A DNA stretch of 42,250 nt from Parvularia atlantis (lineage: Eukaryota; Opisthokonta; Rotosphaerida). Positions 1-10,978 of the stretch are shown in pieces. The stretch covers positions 1 through 42,250 of the forward strand of contig CALSCO010000655.1 of assembly GCA_943704415.1 (NCBI GenBank), given 5' to 3'. How positions within the stretch are numbered: the stretch's first letter is position 1; every line of letters starts with the position of its first letter. The position numbers and the translations under genes are program-made. The notes beneath the pieces are model-generated. The model saw only the letters and a program-made list of their open reading frames with translations. It made no database searches and was not told the DNA's origin.

Positions 1-399
1 CATCGCGGCGAGAGGCTGCTGAGCAGCGGCGGGCGCGACGGCGGGTGGAGGAAGCCGAGCCACGTGGCGCTCGCCGGCGACGACGCGGGCGGGCTGCAGC
101 GCCTCGCCGTTGGGCAACGGGAGCGGGGCGAGCGGCTGGCGCGGCTGCTTGGGCGGGCGGCCGCGCGGGCGACCGGTGGGCGAATAGCGGCCCCAGGCGG
201 CGCACGGCTCGCAGATCGGCTCGCCACGCACGCGCTCGAGCACGTCCTCGACCAGCTGGTGGCGCGCGAGCACGGTGGCGGTCGCGCGGGCGAAGCCGTT
301 GCCGGCGCGGAAGGTTGCGGTCTGCCGGCAGTTTGGGCTGGCGCAGCCGGCAGCGGCGAAGGCGCACGGCGTCGCGTCGGCGGGGACCGCGCTCTCCAT
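1..399 (-). CDS. Putative zinc-binding protein with AT-hook, N-terminal part (runs off the window)
   Basis: An uninterrupted reading frame runs from the ATG at 399 to the window edge (133 codons, no stop). Residues 19-24 form a C-x4-C pair (CASPNC), followed by TATFRAGNG, and residues 63-66 a C-x2-C pair (ICEPC). This outline is reminiscent of a GATA-type finger, but the spacing between the pairs (about 38 residues) is longer than in classical GATA fingers and the tryptophan position is F. Residues 77-84 (RPRGRPPK) are a textbook AT-hook, which suggests DNA binding in the nucleus. The rest is Pro/Ala/Gln-rich. It is transcribed divergently from the sugar kinase gene across a shared promoter. 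The finger assignment is inference; the AT-hook and cysteine pairs are seen directly. A later intron or different splice form cannot be excluded. Confidence 0.55.
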   Translation of the reverse strand, partial: MESAVPADATPCAFAAAGCASPNCRQTATFRAGNGFARATATVLARHQLVEDVLERVRGEPICEPCAAWGRYSPTGRPRGRPPKQPRQPLAPLPLPNGEALQPARVVAGERHVARLPPPAVAPAAAQQPLAAM

Positions 400-630
400 G
401 GTCGCCTGAGGGAAGCGTGATCAGTGCCTCTAACCTCGGCCGCATTTTCCCGGAGACGCTACCGGGTGCGTTCGACGTGTTGCGGCGTGGCGGTTTGAAC
501 GCGCAGGCGCCAAAATGACGCCGAGGTAACGCCAAGGACATTTCCAAGGTGGCCGAACCTGAAACGCGCGTCCGGCCAATCAGCAAGGGCTGATTACGTC
601 ACAGCAGATGACGTAGTGCGCACTGATTGG
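400..630. promoter_or_regulatory. Divergent promoter with symmetrical CCAAT and CRE-like sites
   Basis: This is the gap between two divergent genes. CCAATCAG at 576-583 is mirrored by CTGATTGG at 623-630, and inside them TACGTCA at 595-601 is mirrored by TGACGTA at 609-615. Outer pair and inner pair share one centre to within a few bases. CCAAT is the NF-Y site and TGACGT the core of CREB/ATF sites in other eukaryotes. A further ATTGG lies at 651-655. The sites and their symmetry are seen directly; factor identity is inference. Confidence 0.5.
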
Positions 631-2935
631 ATGCTTCCAAAAAAGGCAGATTGGTGGAATCTGGCCCGAACGCCCGTGCGCGGAGGTGATCTGCGCGAGG
701 TCTACTCGGCCGGCAGCGTGCCCGCCCAGGCGTGCGTGCCGCACGACCGCGACGCCGATGCACGCGCACGCGCCCACCGCCCCCTACGGTGTCGCAGGGA
801 GCGCTGCAATGCGCTGCGCCGCGCGTTCGAGAGTCGCTTCGGCCGCCCGGCGCAGTACATCGCACGCGCGCCTGGCCGAGTCAACCTGATCGGTGCGGCG
901 TGAGCGCGATCCGTGGCGTCGGCGGCACTGAGCAAACGCGCGCCCCCGCGCAGGCGAGCACATCGACTACTGCGGTTACTCGGTGCTGCCGATGGCCGTC
1001 GAGAAGGACATCATCGTGGCCGTCGCGACCGACGCGCCCGCATCCGGCACCAGCGCGCCGCAGCTGCACTGCGCCAACACGAGCGCCAAGTACGCCGTGC
1101 GCACGTTCACCCACGGCGCCTTCACGATCGAGGCCGGCAAGCACGACTGGTCCAGCTACTTCCTCGCCGGCTACAAGAAGTACTTTGAGGAGACGCCCGA
1201 GGCGCAGCCCAAGACGCTGCAGCTCGTCTTTGACGGCACAGTGCCGCCGGTGCGTGCGCACTCCTGCTCCGGCGCCGTCGCGCTCAGGCCGCGAGCGTGA
1301 CCGCGCAGGGCTCGGGCCTGTCGAGCTCGTCCGCGATGGTGTGCGTGTCCATCCTTGCGACACAGCACGCCGTCGGCGGCCGCCACACGCTGGTGCGTAC
1401 GGCGTGCGCGTGGTGCCCAGGGCGGGTCCGCTCACGCCAGCCGCGGTCCAGCCCGAGCTGGCTGACATCGCGATTCGCGGCGAGCGGTACGCCGGCGTGC
1501 AGAGCGGCGGGTGCGTTTTAGCGATGCGCACGCACGCACGGCGTGGGCGGCTGACGGGGCCGCAGCATGGACCAGTCGATCTCGCTCATGGCCGAGATCG
1601 GCCACGCCAAGCTGATCGACTTCCACCCGCTCAAGCTCACGTCGGTCAACCTGCCAGGCAACGCGTCGTTCATCATCGCCAACTCGCTCGTCACGAGCAA
1701 CAAGCAGGGTGCGCCGCACGACAAGGCCCAGCCCGAGCGTCTCAGCAGCGCGCTGCCGCAGAGACCGCGCCCAAGCACTACAACCTGCGCGTGACCGAGT
1801 GCCGCTTCGCCGCCAAGCTGCTCTACCGCCGCCTTAAGGCCGAGCGGCAGTCCGGCGCGAGCGTGCCCGACGAGTGCGCTCCCTAACCGCGATGCCGGCG
1901 GCTGAACTCACGTACCCGCCGCATGCGGGCGCGCGCGCGCGCACGCAGGCCGCCAAACAAGAAGCAGCGCAAGGAGGACGCGTTCATCAACCTCAAGGAC
2001 GTGCAGGAGGCGTTCGGTGCGCCACCGCTGCCTCCCCTGCTGCGCGCTCTGCGGAGGGCCGACACGCGCCGTCGGCAGGCCTCTCGTTCGCCGAGGCCAT
2101 CGCCGCGGTCGAGCGGCACCTGCACAAGGCGCCGTACGACCGGCGCGAGCTGGCTGAGGCGCTCGACACGACGGTGCGCCTGTCACACGCGAGAAGCCGT
2201 GTGCTGACCTCGCGCGCGCGTGAAGGTGGACGCGCTCGAGAAGGAGTTCCTGAGCGTGGTCACGGTGCACGGCGACGCGTTCCGCCTGCATGACCGCGCG
2301 CTGCACGTGTTCTCGGAGGCGAAGCGCGTGTTTGACTTTAAGGCCGTCTGCGACCAGCACGCGGCCGCGGCGGGCGCTGCCGGCGACACGCACGCCGTGT
2401 TGCAGGTGTGCGTGCACCGCGCATCGGCCGTGGGCGTGCGGGCCGACCACCGCACAGGCCCTCGGCAAGCTCATGAACGAGAGCCAGACGAGCTGCCACG
2501 AGCTGTTTGATTGCAGCTGCCCCGAGCTGGAGCAGCTGACCAAGATCTGCCGGTGCGGGCGCCAGTCCCGCTTGCGAGGCACGCGCTCACACCCGATGCA
2601 GCGACAACGGCGCGTTCGGCTCGCGGCTGACGGGCGCTGGCTGGGGCGGCTGCACCGTGTCGCTGATCGAGGCGCGCAGTGCAGCTCGCTCGCGCTCACT
2701 GCGCACGCACTGACGCGCGCCGCCCGCCAGGCCGGCAAGGAGGAGGCGTTCATCGCGGCCGTGGTTAAGGCGTACTACCGCGACGGCGGCCATCTGAAGG
2801 GTGCGCGGGATGCGCGGGATGCGCGCGTCTCGAAAGTGGCTCACCGTATGCACGCGCGCAGAGGGCGACGGTCCGGTCGAGGACGCCATCTTCGCCACGC
2901 GCCCGGGCAGCGGTGGCTGCGTAATCCCTGTGTGA
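631..2935 (+). CDS. GALK2: GALK2-type galactokinase / N-acetylgalactosamine kinase
   Basis: This GHMP-family kinase phosphorylates galactose or GalNAc at C1 in the cytosol. The spliced product aligns with human GALK2 along almost its whole length. The N-terminal signature is [20 protein letters not shown]. The GHMP glycine/serine loop is [33 protein letters not shown] and CSCPELEQL follow. The C-terminal GHMP motif is [15 protein letters not shown], and the end is [10 protein letters not shown]. About 12 introns of 50-75 nt interrupt it; the first is 893-953 and splits the Gly codon of NLIG. The intron at 2672-2730 begins with GC instead of GT. The start is uncertain: the only in-frame ATG upstream is at 631, but it abuts a CCAAT-type box, so the true first exon may differ. 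The stop TGA is at 2933-2935. Family certainty is high; galactose versus GalNAc preference is not decided by sequence alone. Confidence 0.93.
2672..2730 (+). other. GC-AG intron in GALK2 gene
   Basis: After codons for CTVSLIE the frame reaches a stop within about 15 codons, whereas removing 2672-2730 (gcgcgcag...cgcccgccag) restores [16 protein letters not shown], the expected GALK2 C-terminal region. The 5' end is GC, otherwise matching the window's GTGCG donor; a ctgacg branch-like motif lies near the 3' end. Confidence 0.7.
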
Positions 2936-3195
2936 GCCGAGCGCATGTGCCGGCGCCGATGATGCGTGAAAAAAGGCAAAGACGGTCTCACCAAAGCGTG
3001 TGAGACACAGTAGCAAACGCGCGAGAGAGAAACAGAGCTGCGCCCGGCGGCACGCGCGATCAGACGTTCGCGCTGCTCGGGTCCGCCGGTGCGGCGCCGG
3101 GGGCGATCGTCGTGACGGTGACGTTGAGCGACGACGGGCTGCGGCGGGCGCGCGGCCGTTAGCTGGTGCGTGCGCAATGTGCGGTGAGTGCGCGC
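2936..3195. other. Convergent intergenic stretch with a coding-like segment
   Basis: The gap separates the tail-to-tail GALK2 and YY1 genes. Most of it looks non-coding, with A-rich and GA-rich stretches rare elsewhere in the window. However, 3064-3162 (+) reads as 32 codons plus TAG with almost every third base G or C. It gives TFALLGSAGAAPGAIVV and a charged tail, and it sits directly after a plausible cag acceptor (3061-3063). It could be a C-terminal alternative exon of the upstream gene, a tiny gene, or coincidence. No upstream exon can be fixed with confidence. Confidence 0.35.
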
Positions 3196-4608
<1,413 letters not shown>

Positions 4609-4836
4609 GGCGCGGTTCGCGGTTGCTGCATGGCGCGCGCAGTGCGGGGCGAGGGTTAGCGGCGGGGGCCCGGCGGTGCGCGCGTGCGTGCTGTGGTGTC
4701 CCGGCCACCCGCGCCCGACCCGTGCGCGTCACGCAGCCGCCACGCAGCCGCAACGGCAAAGAACAGCGCGCGCAAAGTGGCAGTTAGCGTCTAGAGCATT
4801 CTATCTTGCACCCAGCGCCGAGAAGCCAAACACTTG
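4609..4836. promoter_or_regulatory. Divergent intergenic region, YY1 / NST1-like
   Basis: This 228-bp gap lies between two divergent start codons. It contains a short tandem duplication around 4733-4756 (two copies of a CACGCAGCCGC-like unit) and an AT-richer patch (tctagagcattctatcttgc, about 4789-4808) close to the NST1 start that may contain the transcription start. No classical TATA box was found. Confidence 0.35.
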
Positions 4837-7128
4837 ATGGCGGCGGCGCTCAGTGGTCGCCACCTGGTCGACAGCGCGCCCCCTCTCGCAGTCGTCATTG
4901 CCGAGCCGCCGCGGCCGTCACGACGCCAGCGCCAGCGCGCCAAGCGGGCCTCGCAGCAGCCAGCCTTTGTCGACGACGCGCTGCTCCCGCCGCCGCCGCC
5001 GTTCGAGCGCGGGCACGAGCGCGACGAGGACAGTGACACGGACATGCCACACGCGAGCGCGGCCCTGGTGCCGCGCGACGCGGCCGCCGCCGCGGACGAG
5101 GTCGACTGGGACGCCGTCGAGCGCTTCTGGTGCGGCCTGGGTGAGGGCCAGCGCGGGATGCTCGCGCGGCTCGACGCGGACGCGGTCATGCGCCGCCTGC
5201 GCGCGGACAAGTCGGTTGCGTGCCTGTGCACCGAGTGCGCGCGCCGACGGTGAGCGCGGCGCGCGGGAGGCATACGCGTTTACACGCTCGACTGACCACG
5301 TGCGACGCAGGCGGCTCATGCTGGACGAGCTCGAGGAGGTGCAGGACGTGTATGAGGCCGAGGTGACGAGCTACATGCTCGCGCGCAGCTGCGCCGCCCC
5401 GACCTTCCCGCTGCCCTTCGGCCCGAGCTACCGGCGCACACGCGCCCTGCCTGCACCCCGCGTGATCACGTCGGTCGCGGACGACGGCAAGCGGGCCGAG
5501 CCGGGTGCCCGCCGCCGCATCATGCCGCTGCCGTGCGCGCCCACTGCCCGCCCGCCAACCTCGCGTGTGCTCACTCGTCCCGCCGCGATCTCACAGCGCG
5601 CAGGACCGCGGCCCGTTGCCGCCGCCACCGCCGCCGCCACCACCACTGGGCGTGCCGACGCTGACGCCCGAGGACGCGGACCTGCTGGCCGAGGCGATGC
5701 GGCTGTGCGCCGACCTCGACAAGGGCTCGGCGGCCGGCGACGCGGCGTCGTGGCTGGACGGTGCACCCTGCGTGTGTTGCGCCGAGAAGCACTGAAACGC
5801 GGGTGCGCGTGTCGCAGACCGGGCGAGCCTGCTGGACGACGAGGCCAGGACAACGCGCCTGACCGAGCACCTGCTGGCGCAGACGAAGACACTCGACGCG
5901 CTGCCGAGTCTCTCGGACGACAGCGAGGAGGACTCGGTGCGCGCACGGAGACATGGCCGGATGGGTGTGGCTGAGCTGTGCGCGCCAAACAGGCCGAGCA
6001 CGCGGACAAGATGCGGCGCGAGGAGGGCCGGCAGGCATTCCTGGCCTGCGCGGCGCGCCAGATCGAGGAGCGCGTCATGACCGCGTTTGCGCAGTGGGTG
6101 CGACGCCGCCGTACTGCGCTCTCGCGTATCCTGCGCTCACAATCTTGCGTGCGCGAGAGCAGAGTGCCGAGACGCAGCGTCTCCAGCGGCTGTGCCTAGC
6201 GGAGGAGACCGAGCGCCTGCTCCTGGCCGAGGAGGAGGCCGAGGCGCAGGCGCGGGAGCTCGCCCAGCAGCGTAAGGACCAGAAGCGCGAGCGCAAGCGG
6301 TGTGCTCCCTCTGCACGCGGTCGCGTGACCCGCGCTGATCCAGCCATCGTGAGCAGACAGCAGAAAAAGGCCGCGACAGTGCAGGCTGCGCCCGCGGCAC
6401 CAGCGCCGGCAGCAACAGTCACGGGCAGCGACGCCGGCACCGAAGACGAGGAAGTGGGGCGCGGCGCGACCGCGGATGACGAGATCGACGTGCTGCAGCG
6501 TCTCGCGCGGTGCGTCCCGTTCATAGTGCTGGTGCGTGGTGCCTGACAGCCACACAGCATCCAGTCGCCGCCGAAGCCCCCGCGCGTCCGTCCGAGCGCA
6601 CCCGCACCCGCACCCGCACCCGCGCCTGCGCCCGCACCGGCAGCGAAACCGCCACCCGCCACTGCACTGGCCAAGCAGCAGCAGCGGACGCGGGCAGCCC
6701 GGCCAGCCAAGCACGCGCCGCCGCCGGTGCTGCAACAGTCGCAGCCGGTCGTCAGACCGCCGCGACCGCCCGCACCGGCAGCACCTGTCCTGCCCCTGCC
6801 GCCTCGACCGCCGGCCGCGGCACCGTTTGCTCCGCGACCGCTGGCAGCCGCAGCGCCGGCTCAGCCCACGCCGCAGCCGGCCAAGGGCACCATCTCGCCG
6901 CCGCCGGCCGTCAACCCGTGGCTCGCGCGCATGCAGCACGTCGCGGCCGCACCGTCTCGCCCGGCGCCATCGCCTCCGACCATCGCGCCCGCGTCGTCCT
7001 TCTTCGCCATGGACCTGTTCTCGCCCGCGCGCGGGCAGCTCGTGGCCATGGACGCACTCACCGCGGCCTTCCGGCCGAGCGCGCAGGAGCTCGCTCAGCT
7101 CGGTATCAGCACCGGCTCTGTGTGGTGA
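4837..7128 (+). CDS. NST1: NST1 / FAM193-like protein, coiled-coil and proline-rich
   Basis: Residues around 85-160 match the signature shared by fungal Nst1 and animal FAM193. This has an FW-LGLxExxR-like segment (VERFWCGLGEGQRGML), then DADAVMRRLRADK, and the cysteine triplet ACLCTEC with the same C-x-C-x2-C spacing. After a GTGAGC-donor intron it continues RRLMLDELEEVQDVYEAEV. Downstream come a poly-Pro stretch, an acidic DDSEEDS segment and a long charged coiled coil (AETQRLQRLCLAEETERLLL...QKRERKR). A Pro/Ala-rich tail follows, containing PAPAPAP tandem repeats (about 6594-6645), and the end is AQLGISTGSVW. Seven introns were read; start ATG at 4837, stop TGA at 7126-7128. Yeast Nst1 influences salt tolerance and binds splicing factor Msl1. 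The molecular role here is unknown, and low-complexity tails of this type usually act as interaction scaffolds. Confidence 0.8.
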
Positions 7129-7171
7129 TTTCAAGCTTCTGAGTGCGCCGCACACACTTTCGGTCAGGCGA

Positions 7172-8654
7172 ATGGCAGTAGAGCCGCGCTCGGTTCGTGA
7201 CGTCCAACGCGGCGGCGCCCTCTGGCGCTCACGACGACGACGCGGCGCGCGGCGGCGCACTGCAGTGCTGGATATGCTTCGGGACGGACGATGACGCGGA
7301 CGCGCAGAGCGAGTACCTGATCGCGCCGTGCCAGTGCACGGGGTCGAGCAAGGCACGCGCGCCACACTGAACGTCACGCGGGCGCGCAGCTGACTTGCCG
7401 CCGCACCCGCACCCGCCGCGCAGTACGTCCACGAGAGCTGCCTGCTGACGTGGATCGACATGAAGTCGCAGCGGCAGGACGGCGTGCAGGTGCACTGCCC
7501 GCAGTGCCTGTACCCGTACCAGCTCGTGCGCGCCGAGGAGAGCCTGCTCGCGAAGATCAGCCGCGACGCCCTGGCCCTGTTTCACGGCGCCGTCACGCCG
7601 GCCGTCATGCACATCTGCACCAGGACGGCCGGTGCGTGCCACGTGCGCTGTTGTGCCGCGCCTGAAGCGCGTGCTGCCGTGCAGAGCTCGCGTTCTTCGC
7701 CGTGTACGGCAATTTGGTCGAGCGCTTCGTGATCGGCGCCGAGACGTCGCGGATGATCGAGGAGGTGCTGCTGGACGACGACGACCCGCGCATGCGCTCG
7801 CTGCTCCAAGCCACGCGGAGCATCGCGATCACTTGCTGCGTCACCAACATGCAGGACCCGTTCCTGCACTCGCTCACGGCCGCGCTGCTCTCGCCGCTCT
7901 CGCTGTGCCTCGTGCGCCACCCGGCGGCCGCGCTGGCGACGTGCGTCCCGCTGGTGCGTTCCCGTGCGGCGCGCCCACCACGCACGCACCGGCTGACCAC
8001 CCCGCGCAGCTGTCCCTCATGTACAAGATGTCGATGGGCAGCGCCTACGTCGGCCTGCTGCAGAGCCTCGGGGCGCGTGCGTGGAGCCGCTGTGCGCGTG
8101 TCGCGCTCACGGCGAGTGCCTGCGCGCAGGCTCGTCGCCCGTGGGCGGCGTCGTGCGCCTGGGCAACGAGGCGCAGCTCGTCGGCCAGCCAGCGCAGCCA
8201 CAGCCACCGCAACAACATCAGCAGCAGGGCATCCTGGTCGCGCAGCAGGCCGCGCTGCGCGGGGACGGCGCGCCGAACCGCGTGATCGACGTCAACAACG
8301 CGCTCGGTGCGCCGCCGCGCTGCCGTGCTTCGCAGCCCCAGTGCGCTCAGACAGCCTCCGCAGCCATTCACGCGTTCCGGCGCTGGTACAGCGCTCCGCG
8401 TGCGTACCTGCTGCTCTTTCCGTTTGTGGCCTCGGCTGTCGGGACGATCCTCGTGGGCGGCGTCGTGCGCAACCCGCTGTACCGCAGCTTCATCGGCGGG
8501 TGCGTCGCCCGTCCGCCCGGCTGCTTGGCGCTGACGCAGCGTCGCTCGCAGTTCCCTCGTCAACCTGATGCTTGATGTCGTGCGCATGCTGCTCGCCGTC
8601 GACAACGAGGAGCGCCTCAACCGCCGGCGCGTGCGGCCGTACGCTCCGCAGTAG
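7172..8654 (+). CDS. MARCHF5: MARCH5-like RING-CH E3 ubiquitin ligase, mitochondrial outer membrane
   Basis: The product begins MAVEPRSCWICFGTDDD, matching the RSCWVCFATDED start of human MARCH5. It continues with a complete RING-CH (RINGv) zinc domain: C-x2-C in CWIC, C-x-C in APCQCTGSSK, YVH-x2-C, and C-x2-C in HCPQC. About four hydrophobic segments follow, the last two around YLLLFPFVASAVGTILVGGV and FIGGSLVNLMLDVVRMLL. MARCH5 regulates mitochondrial dynamics and import of outer-membrane proteins by ubiquitylation. Exon 1 is only 21 nt (7172-7192); the first intron is 7193-7265. The second intron (7353-7423) has a GC donor and sits exactly between GSSK and YVH of the RING-CH, so homology fixes it. 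Seven introns in all. A Gln/Pro-rich loop (GQPAQPQPPQQHQQQ) is inserted between membrane segments and is absent from animal MARCH5. The stop TAG is at 8652-8654. Confidence 0.88.
7353..7423 (+). other. GC-AG intron inside the RING-CH domain of the MARCH5-like gene
   Basis: Exon sequence ends ...CTGSSK and resumes YVHESCLLTW. This join is invariant in RING-CH proteins, so the intron limits are firm: 5' gcacgcgcgc, 3' cgccgcgcag. No GT donor in the right place gives the same product. Confidence 0.85.
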
Positions 8655-8722
8655 CACTTTTGCACAGGGCTCTGGTTCGGGGTCATGCATTCATCAGTTC
8701 ACACACTGGCACGCACACACAT

Positions 8723-10932
8723 TTACAGCAGCTCGGCCCAGAAGTCGGCGCCGTGCGTGAGCTCCTTGCCAGAGCCCGCGGCGTCGAGCGCGACCGCGCG
8801 GAACACGACCCACTCGCGCGGCGCGAGCCCATCCAGCACGACCTTGTGCTCGCGCGTCGCCGCGCCGCCGTTGTCCGGGTACGCCACACGGCCGTACACG
8901 GGCACCTTGGCGCCGTAGTCGACGCGCAGCAGGCACGGGCGGTCGGTGGTGTAGGTCAGCTGGAGGGCCGTCGGCGTGAGCACGGTGACCGTCGGCGCCG
9001 AGATGAGCAGCTGGTCCCGCCGCGCGCCGCCGCCGGCCGCCGGGAAGTCGTCGCGCAGGTCCTCCGTTAGCTGGCGCACGTCCGCCGGGTCGCACGGGAA
9101 GCGCCGGCCGGCGGGCAGCTCGCCCTCGATCACAGTCGCCAGGCGCTCCATCTCGGTCAGGGCCGCGTCGATCCAGCGCGCGACCTCGGTCTCGTTGTGC
9201 GACTCTTGCCGGTGCAGCTTGAACGCCCAGACGCACTCGGCCACCTCGCGCCAGACGCGTGTGCACAACTCTTGGTGCCGCAGGCGGTACGACAGATCGG
9301 CCGCGTCGTTTGCGCCGAGCGCGCCCACAGCCTCCTGCAGGCGTGACTGTGCGCGCAGCGACAGCTCGAGCGCCTCGTCCTTCTCCTGGCGCAGGTCGAC
9401 GAGGGTCTGGACGGTGGGGCGGAGGAGCTCGAGGAAGAGATCGTCGTAGTCGCCGTCGTACAGCGCGATCGAGCGGCCGATGAGCAAGTCGCTCGAGCGC
9501 AGTGAGTCGGGCAGGCCGGACGACTTTTCGAGCGCCCAGAACCCGAAGAAGTAGTACATCTTGCGGCCAATGTCGTACGTAAGCGTGAGCGCGTCCATCA
9601 GCGCCGCGCCGGCCGGTGTGGCCGGGCCGACGGCGTAGCGGCGCTGCACAAACTCGGCCGTGACTTGCGCCGCCGTCGTGCCTTCGAAGTCGTCCATGAA
9701 GCGCATGAGCGCCCACAAGTTGCCCTCGTTCGGCGTCTCGAACGCCGTGTCCTCGTAGCGCGACACGCGCGCGGTGTACCCGGTCATGCCGAGCGGGATC
9801 GCGTGGCGCAGGCGCCGCTGAAAATAGCCCGGGGCAAAGAAAGGCAGGATCGACTTGCCCCAGTACTCGCCCGCGACGTCGACCTGCGCGCGCGGGCACG
9901 CGTCAGCCAAAAAGGCAGCGACGCAGGCAGCCCGCGCCAACCTCCATGATGTGCGTGTGCGGCGCGTAGCCAAAGAGCGGGTCGGGCGGGTCTGCCGTGG
10001 CCGCGCGTCAGCACGCATGTCTTTTGCGCGTGCGCCCACGCACAGTACGGCTCAAAGTCCTGCGGCACGTCCTTGCTCATCGCCTCGAAGACGATGTCCT
10101 TCATGTTAACCACGGCCTCCTGCATCCACTGCAGCTCCGAGGGGCGGTGGATGAAGTTGCGCAGGATCAGCTTCTTGCCAAACTCGCCCACGACGACGCC
10201 GTGGACCATGCGCGTGATCTGCTCGATGCGCTCGACCTGCGGCCGATCGAGCGTGAGCCGTTCCGCGCGCGGTCGGTCGCGCGCACCTTGCTCGGGATTA
10301 CTAACGGGCGCAGCGCGCGCGGCACGGTGTCGTTGTTCATGCAGAAGTCGCACAGGCACACGGCGTACCAGGGCTCGATCGAGCTCGAGCCGTACATGAG
10401 CACGACGCCGTCGACATCGGGCACTGGGACGCGCGAGGGGGCGTGTGAGACGCACGGCGACAGCGCACGTGCCCGCGCCCACACCGGCCGTCAGCGCTGC
10501 GCGGTATGCCTCGCGGCGCGCCTCCCACATGGGCGCGGCCGGGTCGAAGCAGATGTCGCGCAGGTCGACGCCGTTGAACTCGTGCGCCCACACGACCGCG
10601 GTCATGTTGGCCGCGTGCGCCATGTCGACGTAGCCGCGGATGCGCGCGGCGCGCGCCGGGTCGTTGTTGATGTCGTCGATGTCCATGATGATCTCTGCGC
10701 GTGCGCCGCGCGCGTGTGAGCAGTCTGCATGTGGGCGGACGAGTCGGTGCAAGGACGCACGGTGCGACAGCTGCACCTCCTCGAGGCCGTACTCGGCGCC
10801 GCGGCGGATCGCGTCGGCCACGGCCGCCTCGGTGTCCTCGAGCAGCACCCACGCGTGGCGCGCGGCGCACACGGCGCCCGGCGCGGCGGCGAACGCGGCG
10901 AGGGCAACGAGCGCGACGACCACCGATCGCAT
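8723..10932 (-). CDS. Secreted TIM-barrel glycoside hydrolase-like protein with C-terminal fibronectin-type fold
   Basis: The ATG at 10932 opens a clear signal peptide (MRSVVVALVALAAFAAAPGA). Five introns give a product of about 635 residues. It has alternating strand/helix segments such as GLEEVQLSHQIIMDIDDIN, MTAVVWAHEFNGVDLRD, VDGVVLMYGSSSIEPWY, the CLCDFC pair, and KKLILRNFIHRPSEL. Then come YAPHTHIMEVDVAGEYWG and the helical NEGNLWALMRFMDDFEG...AEFVQRRYA. This order resembles alpha-glucuronidase-type (GH67-like) and related TIM-barrel hydrolases, where an EYWG motif and an NLWAL-like helix follow the barrel. The last 90 residues (SAPTVTVLTPTALQLTYTTD...) look like a fibronectin-III-like beta sandwich. 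The substrate is unknown, and the exact GH family is inference from remembered patterns. It is divergent to the small membrane-protein gene and convergent with the MARCH5-like gene (68 bp apart). Confidence 0.6.
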
Positions 10933-10978
10933 CCTCAGTGACAGTGCCGCACGTGCTGCAATCCGCTCGCCTGGTTGG
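10933..10978. promoter_or_regulatory. 46-bp divergent start-to-start gap
   Basis: Only 46 bp lie between the ATG of the secreted hydrolase (-) and the ATG of the small membrane protein (+). Both genes must therefore have very short leaders, or their promoters must lie inside the opposite gene. The gap contains an E-box-like CACGTG at about 10951-10956. No TATA box is visible. Confidence 0.4.

Noticed and set aside
732-1886. 384-codon plus-strand open frame
   Set aside because: It runs through exons and introns of the GALK2 gene in a wrong frame and is Arg/Pro/Thr-rich, as expected for a shadow frame in GC-rich DNA.
9890-9950. A GC-donor intron in the hydrolase gene (gcgcgggctg...)
   Set aside because: A GT donor (gttggcgcgg) three bases upstream leaves HTHIME joined to VDVAGEYWG in phase, so GC is not needed.
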